Assembly (NCBI RefSeq): GCF_000315425.1
Contig: NZ_JH992925.1
Coordinates: forward strand, 517,128-581,127
Direction: 5' to 3'
From: Massilia timonae CCUG 45783
GTDB lineage: Bacteria; Pseudomonadota; Gammaproteobacteria; Burkholderiales; Burkholderiaceae_D
Length of the DNA stretch: 64,000 nt
The notes beneath the pieces were generated by a model. It was not told the DNA's origin and ran no database searches. It was given only the letters and a program-made list of their open reading frames with translations. Shown here one piece after another: positions 7,910-16,538 of this stretch (within the stretch, counting starts at the first letter, position 1; the number at the start of each line of letters is the position of its first letter). The translations under genes were made by a program, and so were the position numbers.

Positions 7910-10732
7910 TTGGACAGCGCGAGCGAATTCCTGCGCATGCTGCAGCACGAGAAATCGCTGACGACGGCGCACCGGCCGATCCGCCTGCGCCTGGGCCACG
8001 CCGACCACCTCGCCGATGAAGTCCTGCTGCCGCAGCGGGTGAGCGGCAGCGAATCGGTGTGCGGCAGCCTCGAATACGTCGTCACCTGCGTCGCCTCGAC
8101 CCCGCGCCTGCCGCTCAAGGAACTGATCGCGCTGCCGGCCGAAATCCAGTTCGTCACCGACCGCGGCCAGTTGCGCGGTGCCTGCGGCATCGTGGCCGAA
8201 GCCCGCGCCGGCGACTACGACGGCGGCCTGGGCGTTTACCAGCTGGTGATCCGCGACGCGCTGGCGATCATGGAAAAGCGCGTCAACAGTCGCGTGTTCC
8301 GCTACCAGAACGAACTCGAGATCGTGCAGGTGCTGTTCGACGAATGGCGTCAATCGAACGGCGTGCTGGCCAGCGCCTTCGAATACGAACTCGATCCGCT
8401 GTTCGACATGCGTCAGTTTCCGCCGCGCGAACAGACGATGCAATACAACGAGTCCGACGCCGCCTTCGTGCGCCGCCTGCTGCGCCGGCGCGGCGTGGCC
8501 TGGACCTTCCGCCCCGGCCATGCGCGCACCCGGAACCTCGAGGTCGAGCGCGACACGTCGCCGGTGCACACGCTGGTGCTGTTCGCCGACTCCAACTCGC
8601 TGCCGCGCAACGGCGCCGGCACCGTGCGCTACCACCGCGGCGGCGCCAGCGAAGAACGCGACACCATCGTCTCCTGGAGCGCCGCGCGCCGCCTGCAGGC
8701 GGGCAGCACCACGCGCCACAGCTGGGACTACCGCAACCCGCTCGGCACCCAGTTCATGACCGCCACCGCGCGCAGCATGGCCGACCAGGGCCGCAGCGGC
8801 AACCAGCTTGCCGCCAGCCTCGACGACTACCAGGTCGAGATGCCGCATGCCGGCAACGACGTCGAAGACCACTGGCGCCTCGGCCAGGTGCGCATGAACC
8901 GGCACGAATTCGAGACCAAGTGCTTCCACGGCGAGGGCAGCGTGCGCGACCTGCGCGCCGGCGAATGGTTCACCCTGAGCGGCCATCCCGAGATCGACAC
9001 CCACCCGGCGGCCGAGCGCGACTTCACCATCACCGCGCTGCACGTCGAGGCCGAGAACAACCTGCCGGCCGACGTCGCGGCGCGCGTGCGGCGCCTGATG
9101 GGCGCCTGGATGGACGACGCCGCCTTTCCAGACACGCCGCCATCGCTCGATGCGGTGCGGGTGCGGGTCAGCTTCGACGCGGTCCGGCGCGGCATCCCGC
9201 TGGTGCCCAGCTTCGACCCGCGGGTCGACCTGCCGCATCCGCAGCTGCAAAGCGCGATCGTCACCGGCCCGCCCGGCGAAGAGGTCCATTGCGATGCGCT
9301 GGGCCGGGTCAAGATCCGCTTTCCCGGCATGCGCACCAGCGACCATCGCCATGCGCACGGCGCCGGCGCGTCCGACACGCCTGCCGATTCGGCCTGGGTG
9401 CGGGTGGCTTCCAACTGGGCCGGCGCCGGGCCGGGCAGCCAGCAGCAGGCCGGCACGCTCGGCCTGCCGCGCGTGGGCACCGAGGTGCTGGTGGCCTTCA
9501 TGGGCGGTGACCCGGATCGGCCGGTGATCCTGTCGCAGCTGTACAACCAGCGTGCGCAGCCGCCGGCGCTCAGCAGGGCAGGGGAGTTGCCGGGCAACCG
9601 GTATCTGTCGGGGATGCGCAGCCGCGAGATCGGTGGTGCGCGCGGCGGCCAGCTGCTGTTCGACGACACGCCGGGCCAGATCGCGGTGCAGCTGGCCAGC
9701 GAACATGCGGCTTCCGAGCTCAATCTCGGCTGGCTGTCCGAGCCGCGCGCGAACGGCCAGGCCGGCGCGCGCGGCGAAGGCGCGGAACTGCGCAGCGACA
9801 AGGCGGTCGCGCTGCGCGGCGGCGAAGGCATCCTGCTCAGCGCGGGCGGCAAGCAGACTGATGCCGGCGCCCAGCTGGAGCGCGCCAGCCTGGTCGGGAT
9901 CGCGGAGGCGATGCACGGCGTGCTGGACACGCTCGGGCGGCTGGCGGGCGACCATGGCGAGAGTGAAGAAGCCAAGCCGCGCCTGGATGCGCTGGCCGAA
10001 CGGTTGCGCCATTGGCATGACGGCTCGAATGTCGCGCCGGGTTCGGGAACGGGGGGCGAGCCGCTGGTGGCTGTGCATGCCCCGGCCGGCGTGGTGCTGG
10101 CCAGCGACGACAGCATCGCTCTCGGCGCCCAGACCAAGGTCGACATCGTCTCGACCGGCGACGCCGAAATGGCGACCGGCCGCAGCCTCTTCTTGCGCGC
10201 CTCGCGCGCGCTCAGCATGTTCGCCTATGAGCTGGGCATGAAGCTGATCGCCGCCCGTGGCGACATCGTGGTGGAGACCCACCGCGGCGACATCGAGATC
10301 AAGTCCTCTAACCGTATCCGCCTGATCGCCGCCACCGGCATCGAGCTCGAAGCGCCGTCGGTGAAAGTGGTATCGCAGGGCACCCAGACCGACTGGGACG
10401 GCGGCACCATCACGCACCAGAGCAGCGGCAAGCATGTGGTCAGGGCGGCCTCGGTAGAGCACCTGTCACCGGGCGGAGGTACGCCCGCCGGCTTGCGCCT
10501 GCCGGCGACCGAACTGGAGACGGACGAGCGGGTGGTCGTGATCGACCGCCAGACCAATCTGCCGGCCCGCGGCAAGCGCTACGTCGCGCGCCACGAAGAC
10601 GGCACGCGCATCCAGGGCGTCACTGACGACGAGGGACGCACCAGCATCCTGAGCAGCTACGCGATGGGCGACATCGAAATCCGCGTGTTGCCCGACGACG
10701 AACCAGACGATCCCGGTGCGGGCCGGGCATGA
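7910..10732 (+). CDS. vgrG: type VI secretion spike protein VgrG with C-terminal extension
   Basis: A 940-residue VgrG, the trimeric tip of the type VI secretion needle. Residues 1 to about 400 match the gp27-like base (LFDMRQFPPREQTMQYNESD region). A gp5-like OB segment follows around 440-560 (VTGPPGEEVHCDALGRVKIR, then SNWAGAGPGS and GTEVLVAFMGGDPDRPVI). A DUF2345 beta-helix with repeated strands lies at about 715-830. After a short linker, residues 870-940 form an extra small beta-rich domain (DERVVVIDRQTNLP, IQGVTDDEGRTS). The start is TTG at 7910 behind an AGGAG box; no ATG fits. No other structural T6SS gene is present, so this is an orphan vgrG. Its stop overlaps the next start as ATGA. 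Confidence 0.93.
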   Translation: MDSASEFLRMLQHEKSLTTAHRPIRLRLGHADHLADEVLLPQRVSGSESVCGSLEYVVTCVASTPRLPLKELIALPAEIQFVTDRGQLRGACGIVAEARAGDYDGGLGVYQLVIRDALAIMEKRVNSRVFRYQNELEIVQVLFDEWRQSNGVLASAFEYELDPLFDMRQFPPREQTMQYNESDAAFVRRLLRRRGVAWTFRPGHARTRNLEVERDTSPVHTLVLFADSNSLPRNGAGTVRYHRGGASEERDTIVSWSAARRLQAGSTTRHSWDYRNPLGTQFMTATARSMADQGRSGNQLAASLDDYQVEMPHAGNDVEDHWRLGQVRMNRHEFETKCFHGEGSVRDLRAGEWFTLSGHPEIDTHPAAERDFTITALHVEAENNLPADVAARVRRLMGAWMDDAAFPDTPPSLDAVRVRVSFDAVRRGIPLVPSFDPRVDLPHPQLQSAIVTGPPGEEVHCDALGRVKIRFPGMRTSDHRHAHGAGASDTPADSAWVRVASNWAGAGPGSQQQAGTLGLPRVGTEVLVAFMGGDPDRPVILSQLYNQRAQPPALSRAGELPGNRYLSGMRSREIGGARGGQLLFDDTPGQIAVQLASEHAASELNLGWLSEPRANGQAGARGEGAELRSDKAVALRGGEGILLSAGGKQTDAGAQLERASLVGIAEAMHGVLDTLGRLAGDHGESEEAKPRLDALAERLRHWHDGSNVAPGSGTGGEPLVAVHAPAGVVLASDDSIALGAQTKVDIVSTGDAEMATGRSLFLRASRALSMFAYELGMKLIAARGDIVVETHRGDIEIKSSNRIRLIAATGIELEAPSVKVVSQGTQTDWDGGTITHQSSGKHVVRAASVEHLSPGGGTPAGLRLPATELETDERVVVIDRQTNLPARGKRYVARHEDGTRIQGVTDDEGRTSILSSYAMGDIEIRVLPDDEPDDPGAGRA

Positions 10733-12435
10733 AGGAGCCGACCCGTCCAATTCCCCAGCCAACTATCGATCGCGATGGAAGCCTGGTAGCGCATACGGTC
10801 GCGACGCCGACGGCCTTCAAGGTGAGGGCCCGGGTCACTATTGGGTCGCGCAAGGTGATTCCGGTGATTCTCGTGCCTGGAATCATGGGGTCCAATCTGC
10901 GGGCCAGGGCCGACATGAAACCCAGGGCGGATGACATCCTGAGGCCGGGTGAATCGGCCTGGCGCCCGCCAAGCGGCAATATCGACGGCTATCTCGAATC
11001 GTTGAAATGGTCTGTGCGCAGTCCTTCCGAACGGCAGCGGATCCTGGACGCAAGCACTCTCGAAGTAGACCCAGGCGGCGAGTTGGCATTCGCACCGAAT
11101 GTGTTCGATCCAGGGGTTTTGCGTGAGCGTGGCTGGGGCGAAGTGCACGCCGGATCCTATGGTGCGCTCCTCATCGATCTGCAGCGCCATCTGGACAAGA
11201 CCTTCCAGGTATCGCCTCGTGGTACGCGCGAGATACGTCACTTCTGGCGCAGGGTCATGCAGACCGAGGCGTCGTCGTGGGGTGTACGCCATATTGAGAA
11301 AGTGACAGAAGCTGAGCTCGAGAAATTTGCCGCCTACCAATACCCGGTGTACGCGTTCGGCTACAACTGGCTCAATTCATGTGAAGACTCGGCGCGCCGG
11401 CTGCGCACTCGCATCGACGCGATCAAGGCATTCTGGGCCGAACGCAAGCACCAGTGCGAAAAAGTGATCCTGATAACCCATTCGATGGGAGGCCTGGTCG
11501 CGCGTGCCTGCGCGCGGCTGAGCCCCCCCGGGGATGGGAGCGCGCCGGATATTGCCGGGATCATCCACGCGACGATGCCGGCACTGGGCGCGCCAGTCGC
11601 CTACCGGCGCATTGCATGCGGCACCGAAGGCGGGCGTTTCGCGAACGGCTTTGGCGATAATCGCAAGGCGTCCGCCATCGCTGACATCATCGGCGAAAGC
11701 AGTGCCGAAACGACGCCGGTCATGGCCGTTTCCCCCGGCGCCCTGCAACTGTTGCCGAACCATCTGTATCCCCGGCCCTGGATTGTCATCAAGTCGATGC
11801 GGTCGGTAAATCGCCGTGATGAGGTGCGCGATCTGCTATCGCTACCGGATGGTAATCCTTACGATTTCTATCGTGATATGAAATCCTGGTATCGCATGAT
11901 CGATCCGACACTTGCCGATCCAGCCAAGCGCCATGACAACATGGACGAATCGGTTGTCGATCGCATTAGCAAGGCAATTGGTGCCGCCGAGCGATTACAT
12001 ACGACATTGCTGATGACTGGGGGCGCAGGCAGTTCGTCTTCGAAACCTTACTACCATCCGCATACCTATGTATTCTACGGTGCGGACAAGGAACTGAAAG
12101 CCTTTGGACAAATCCGATGGGTGGCCCGCGAACCGTCGATCAATCCTACCGCGTTATCCCCGTCGCTGATTCGCGCCGCGACACTTGTGTCGGCGACGCG
12201 CAACGGCGACCGCGAGGTACGTGTGGGGCGGGATCTACAACTGCGCTTCTTCGTCTGGCCGGAAGACGCCCATGGCGACGAGACCGTGCCGGTCCAATCC
12301 GGCGCTGGATCTTCTCCGCATGTACGGCAGACGTTCGCGCCGGCCGGATTCCGGCATCAGCAAAGCCTCGAGCCCGAGGCGATGCGCCTCCTGGTACGCC
12401 ATCTTATCGTCAAGATCGTTCAGGAAATCAAATGA
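10729..12435 (+). CDS. putative T6SS lipase/phospholipase effector (Tle-like, LCAT-type alpha/beta hydrolase)
   Basis: A 568-residue alpha/beta hydrolase. The core begins with PVILVPGIMGSNLR (about 44-57), typical of lecithin:cholesterol-acyltransferase and PGAP1-like lipases. The nucleophile elbow is ITHSMGG with Ser252, where the first Gly of GxSxG is replaced by Thr. Asp517 in DAHGDETVPVQ and His543 in GFRHQQSL complete a plausible triad. There is no signal peptide, as expected for cargo delivered by VgrG. It starts inside the vgrG stop and overlaps the next gene by 4 bases. Context and fold suggest a phospholipase toxin that attacks membranes of rival bacteria. Codon third positions look less GC-biased than in the housekeeping genes. 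The exact Tle class is not resolved. Confidence 0.8.
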   Translation: MKEPTRPIPQPTIDRDGSLVAHTVATPTAFKVRARVTIGSRKVIPVILVPGIMGSNLRARADMKPRADDILRPGESAWRPPSGNIDGYLESLKWSVRSPSERQRILDASTLEVDPGGELAFAPNVFDPGVLRERGWGEVHAGSYGALLIDLQRHLDKTFQVSPRGTREIRHFWRRVMQTEASSWGVRHIEKVTEAELEKFAAYQYPVYAFGYNWLNSCEDSARRLRTRIDAIKAFWAERKHQCEKVILITHSMGGLVARACARLSPPGDGSAPDIAGIIHATMPALGAPVAYRRIACGTEGGRFANGFGDNRKASAIADIIGESSAETTPVMAVSPGALQLLPNHLYPRPWIVIKSMRSVNRRDEVRDLLSLPDGNPYDFYRDMKSWYRMIDPTLADPAKRHDNMDESVVDRISKAIGAAERLHTTLLMTGGAGSSSSKPYYHPHTYVFYGADKELKAFGQIRWVAREPSINPTALSPSLIRAATLVSATRNGDREVRVGRDLQLRFFVWPEDAHGDETVPVQSGAGSSPHVRQTFAPAGFRHQQSLEPEAMRLLVRHLIVKIVQEIK

Positions 12436-14102
12436 AGCGGCTCGGCGGCAGACGAGTGCGATGGGTGTGTGGGCTGACAGCGTTCGTGCTGGCGCTCACG
12501 TCGCTCATCGCCAGTTCGGTACAGGCGGACTACGACAAGCAGAAGGTGGCGAAAATGACCGAGAAAATGAAGACACGCTGCGTGGGCCGTTTCCTGATCG
12601 ATTTGCCGGCAGATGCACAGGTCACCATGCGGTACGGCGCATTAGGGGGTTTTGATATCTCCACTTCCAACGCCGAATCCGAGGAGGAGTTTGCCGAGCG
12701 CTTGCGCAAGGAAGAACACGAGATAGCGGGCGCCGTCAACGAGGACGGTCAACCCAGCCTGGAGGCGAGCAAGGAGATCACGGTTGGCGCGGGGCGTGGA
12801 AAAACCTTCGTGTATAACCGGGAACGCACGAAAATACTGGGAGACGAAGGTTTTTTTTTCAGCGAGAATGTCCAATTTCTCAGCATGCTCCGATTTCCCG
12901 GGGTGAGCGTCACCGGCGAGATCGAGTGGGTCGCACCCCGGTATATCGATCGCTTGACCAGGATACTCAGCCGTATCCGGCCACTTGCTGACGAGGAAAT
13001 ACCGAGCGAGAGCGGCTTTTGCCTTGGACATGTCATTCTCCAGGACCCCTACGAACACGACAATGTCGAGACTGTCGTGATGTTCGCCGGAATCCCTGGT
13101 CATCCGGACGTCAACATCGCCCTGTCGTCGATGTCGGGAACCAGCCCGGCGCCTGGCCTGCTGGCACGCCACGAAAGAGCGGTATCCCGTTTCCCGATGT
13201 TCATGCGGCTCGCGTTTTCGCATCTACGTGAGCACGAGCGCACGATCAATGGACTGCTGGGCGAAGAGTTGGTGTTGCGCGCGCGCGAGCCGAATTTCAC
13301 GACCGGCTATTCATTTCAATGGGAGATGGCCGGCAACCAGGACGATGTCCACGCGCCGCGCCTGAAGCTCGAACTGGAGTCGGGCGTCAACCCGGTTTCT
13401 GGCGGCAAGCCGGTACAGTCGACGCTGACCGAAGAGGCCATGTTCGAATTATGGGAAAGCATCGTCACCAGTATCCGGCCCAGACCGGCTGCCCCGGCGG
13501 CCAATACAAAGCCTGACCGTCCCGCGGTAGCGCTGGGAACGAGCGCCCTGGCAGGGGAGACCTGCCCCCAGACCGGATGGTGGCACTGTGGCGACGGAGG
13601 GAATGGCATTTCCGTTCTGGGCGGGCAGCGTCAGTTCCTGAAGCAGGGCCAGACCATGCCGCAGGCCCTGTTGCTCCCTGAGCAAACCATGTGGCAGCGC
13701 TTGCGGGGCGTGCAGCCCAGCTACGAGAGTGCGAACGCGACTTTATGGGCACTGGTGGACAAGCGCAACAGCGAGCGCAAGACGCAGCTGCCCGGGCTGG
13801 AGCAGGCACTGGGCGTTTCCGAGCGTGGCAATATGCCCGCAGGGGCGGCGCCTTTCAATCATGTCGACATGGCAATCGGGAGTGTGGCGAAGACTGGATG
13901 GCAGTGCCCGGCGAGCGGCTGGTGGCGCTGTGAAGACAGCCAGGCGCTGGACGGCACCCGCTGGTTCGCGGCTGGCGCCCTGCTGCCAGCTGCGACATTC
14001 CAGGCGCTGCCGCGCCGGAATGGCGTCGCCCACACCGAGTTGATCCGTCGACGCAGCGCCTGGCAACTCGTACGCGCGGCGGATTCTGCCTCGGCCAGCT
14101 AG
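12432..14102 (+). CDS. Tli4-like T6SS immunity protein with duplicated GWW-C tail
   Basis: A 556-residue exported protein that I read as the immunity partner of the upstream lipase. Residues 1-33 form a signal peptide (basic start, hydrophobic core, cleavage after SVQA). The middle, with MKTRCVGRFLIDLPADAQV and LLGEELVLRAREP, resembles the Tli4 immunity family, which protects the periplasm from Tle4-type phospholipases. The last 190 residues hold two related units: CPQTGWWHC (378-386) followed by GGQRQFLKQGQTMPQALL, and CPASGWWRC (492-500) followed by GTRWFAAGALLPAATF. The ATG at 12432 sits within the effector stop (ATGA); the open frame upstream is a shadow. The Tli4 call is from memory of the motif plus gene order. 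Confidence 0.78.
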   Translation: MKRLGGRRVRWVCGLTAFVLALTSLIASSVQADYDKQKVAKMTEKMKTRCVGRFLIDLPADAQVTMRYGALGGFDISTSNAESEEEFAERLRKEEHEIAGAVNEDGQPSLEASKEITVGAGRGKTFVYNRERTKILGDEGFFFSENVQFLSMLRFPGVSVTGEIEWVAPRYIDRLTRILSRIRPLADEEIPSESGFCLGHVILQDPYEHDNVETVVMFAGIPGHPDVNIALSSMSGTSPAPGLLARHERAVSRFPMFMRLAFSHLREHERTINGLLGEELVLRAREPNFTTGYSFQWEMAGNQDDVHAPRLKLELESGVNPVSGGKPVQSTLTEEAMFELWESIVTSIRPRPAAPAANTKPDRPAVALGTSALAGETCPQTGWWHCGDGGNGISVLGGQRQFLKQGQTMPQALLLPEQTMWQRLRGVQPSYESANATLWALVDKRNSERKTQLPGLEQALGVSERGNMPAGAAPFNHVDMAIGSVAKTGWQCPASGWWRCEDSQALDGTRWFAAGALLPAATFQALPRRNGVAHTELIRRRSAWQLVRAADSASAS

Positions 14103-14164
14103 ATCGTTGCGGCCACCAGGTTTTCCCGTCCTGTCGACAGCGACGAGGATCGAGACACTCAGCC

Positions 14165-16525
14165 ATGCGCTTGGCCATCCTCGCGTTTGCAGCCGGCGCC
14201 GCCTGGATGCAGCTGCAGGCGGCGCTGCCCTCGGCGCCGAACCTGCTCGTGTGCGCACTTGCCGCGGTGCTGGCGTGCCGATGGCGAGACCGCGCGCCGA
14301 CGGTCATCTGCGCGGGCGCACTTCTTGGGTTTGCCTGGGCAGGTTTGACCGCCCACCTGGCCCTGCACAATGCCTTGCCACATAGGGACGAAGGCCGCGA
14401 CATCACCGTCATCGGCGCCATCGCCAGCCTCCCGCACCGCTTCGACGGCGGCGTGCGCTTCCATTTCGACGTCGCCCACACCGAGACGCGCGGCGCCACC
14501 GTCCCGCCCAGGATCGTGCTGTCCTGGTACGGCGCCGCCGCCGCCGATCCCGCCCTCATCCACCCCGGGGAACGCTGGCGCCTGGTGGTGCGCCTGCAGC
14601 GCCCCCACGGCAACGCCAACCCCCACGGCTTCGACTACGAAGCCTGGCTGCTGGAGCAGGGCGTGCGCGCCACCGGCTACGTCCGTCCCGCAGGCAGCCG
14701 GAACGAACGTCTGGACGACTGGACACCTGGCGCCGGCTACGCGATCGAACGCGCGCGCGGTTACCTGCGCACGCGCATCCTGGCGATCCTCGACGGCGAG
14801 CCTTACGCGGGCGTCATCGTGGCCCTGGTCATCGGCGACCAGCGCGGCATCGACCAGGACGACTGGGACGTCTTCAACCGCACCGGCATCAGCCATCTGG
14901 TGTCGATTTCCGGCCTGCACATCACGATGGTGGCGGGCCTCGCGGCCTGGATCGTCGCCAGCCTGTGGCGCCGCTCGTTCTGGACCGACGCCCAGCTGCC
15001 GCTGCGCCTTCCGGCCCAGAAGGCCGCCGCCTTGGCGGGAGCGGCGGTGGCGCTGATCTACGTGCTGCTGGCCGGCTTCGGCGTGCCGGCCCAGCGCACC
15101 TTCTACATGCTGGCCGTGGTGGCCGCCGCGCTCTGGTGCGGACGCATCGCATCCAGTTCCCACGTCCTGTGCCTGGCGCTCGGCATCGTGGTGCTGCTCG
15201 ACCCTTGGGCCATGCTGTGGCCCGGTTTCTGGCTGTCCTTTGGCGCCGTCGCCGCCATCCTGTACGCCTGCAGCGGGCGGCTAGGCGAACGCACGCGTGG
15301 CTGGCGCGCGGGGTTGCTGGTGGCCGCGCGCACCCAATGGGCCGTGACCATCGGCCTGGCGCCGCTCACGCTGCTGCTGTTCGGCCAGATTTCGCTGGTC
15401 AGTCCAGTGGCGAACGCGGTGGCGATCCCCGTCATCAGCCTGTTCGTGACGCCGCTGGCGCTGGTCGGCAGCATCCTGCCGTCGCCGCTGGCCAGCCTGG
15501 TCCTGGGCATGGCCCACCTGGCGATCGAATGGCTGGCCTGGCCCCTGCAGCGGCTGGCGGCGCCTGAGCTGGCGGTATGGAACGCGCCGGCGCCGCCGCC
15601 CTGGATCCTCGCGCTGGCGCTCATCGGCACCGCATGGATGCTGGCGCCGCGCGGCTGGCCGCAGCGCTGGGCCGGTTTCGCGGCCTGGACCCCGCTGTTG
15701 ACGCAGCTGCCGACGGCGCCGCCACCCGGCGCGTTCAGCGTCACCGCCTTCGACGTCGGCCAGGGCATGGCGCTGCTGGTCGAAACCCGGCGCCACCGCC
15801 TGCTGTACGACACCGGCCCGCAGTACGCGCCCGGCGCCAGCGGCGCCAGCGGCGCCACCCGCGTCATCCTGCCCTACCTGCGCGGACGCGGCATCGGGCG
15901 TCTGGACACCCTGGTGGTGTCGCACAGCGACCTCGATCACGTCGGCGGCGCCGACGCCGTGCTGGAAACGCTGGAAGTAGGGGAGGTTAGATCGTCGCTG
16001 CCGCCGGCGCACCCTTTGCTGCGCATGGCGGCGCGCCGGCAGCGCTGCCTGGCCGGCCAGGGCTGGGAGTGGGACGGCGTGCGCTTCGAGATGCTTGCGC
16101 CCGACGCCGCCAGCTACGCCAATCCGCGCCTGAAAGCCAACGCGCGCAGCTGCGTGCTGCGGGTGAGCGCCGATGGCAAGGCGATCCTGCTGGCCGGCGA
16201 CATCGAGGCGGCGCAAGAGGCGGCGCTGCTGCGCATGGGCGCGCAGCGCTTGCGGGCCGACGTGCTGCTGGCGCCGCACCACGGCAGCGGCACCTCGTCG
16301 ACCGCCGCCTTCCTGCAGGCGGTGGCGCCGTCGCTGGGCATCTTCCAGGTTGGCCATCGCAATCGCTACAGGCATCCCAAAAAAGCGGTCTACGAGCGCT
16401 ACGCCGAGCACGGGATACGGCGCCTGCGCACCGACGAGCGCGGCGCCGTCACGCTGCGCTTCGGTCCCGAACTGCAGGTCGAGACCCATCGCGAGACGCA
16501 CGCGCGCTATTGGCACGGGCGGTGA
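14165..16525 (+). CDS. comEC: DNA internalization protein ComEC/Rec2
   Basis: A 786-residue polytopic membrane protein that forms the channel for single-stranded DNA uptake in natural transformation. The order is N-terminal membrane helices with an OB-like DUF4131 region (about residues 1-190), the competence domain (VIVALVIGDQRGI, then ISHLVSISGLHITMVAGL, about 215-265) with many helices up to about 520, and a C-terminal metallo-beta-lactamase-like domain (FDVGQGMALLV, LLYDTGPQY, VVSHSDLDHVGGAD, LLAPHHGSGTSS). The length is normal. It stands alone, 62 bases after the immunity gene and facing the kinase gene. Confidence 0.95.
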   Translation: MRLAILAFAAGAAWMQLQAALPSAPNLLVCALAAVLACRWRDRAPTVICAGALLGFAWAGLTAHLALHNALPHRDEGRDITVIGAIASLPHRFDGGVRFHFDVAHTETRGATVPPRIVLSWYGAAAADPALIHPGERWRLVVRLQRPHGNANPHGFDYEAWLLEQGVRATGYVRPAGSRNERLDDWTPGAGYAIERARGYLRTRILAILDGEPYAGVIVALVIGDQRGIDQDDWDVFNRTGISHLVSISGLHITMVAGLAAWIVASLWRRSFWTDAQLPLRLPAQKAAALAGAAVALIYVLLAGFGVPAQRTFYMLAVVAAALWCGRIASSSHVLCLALGIVVLLDPWAMLWPGFWLSFGAVAAILYACSGRLGERTRGWRAGLLVAARTQWAVTIGLAPLTLLLFGQISLVSPVANAVAIPVISLFVTPLALVGSILPSPLASLVLGMAHLAIEWLAWPLQRLAAPELAVWNAPAPPPWILALALIGTAWMLAPRGWPQRWAGFAAWTPLLTQLPTAPPPGAFSVTAFDVGQGMALLVETRRHRLLYDTGPQYAPGASGASGATRVILPYLRGRGIGRLDTLVVSHSDLDHVGGADAVLETLEVGEVRSSLPPAHPLLRMAARRQRCLAGQGWEWDGVRFEMLAPDAASYANPRLKANARSCVLRVSADGKAILLAGDIEAAQEAALLRMGAQRLRADVLLAPHHGSGTSSTAAFLQAVAPSLGIFQVGHRNRYRHPKKAVYERYAEHGIRRLRTDERGAVTLRFGPELQVETHRETHARYWHGR

Positions 16526-16538
16526 TGTCTCTCCCGCT

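Noticed and set aside
7883..10462. 859-codon open frame on the minus strand across vgrG
   Set aside because: It is a GC-driven antisense shadow: the translation is low in complexity and the plus strand encodes a clear VgrG.
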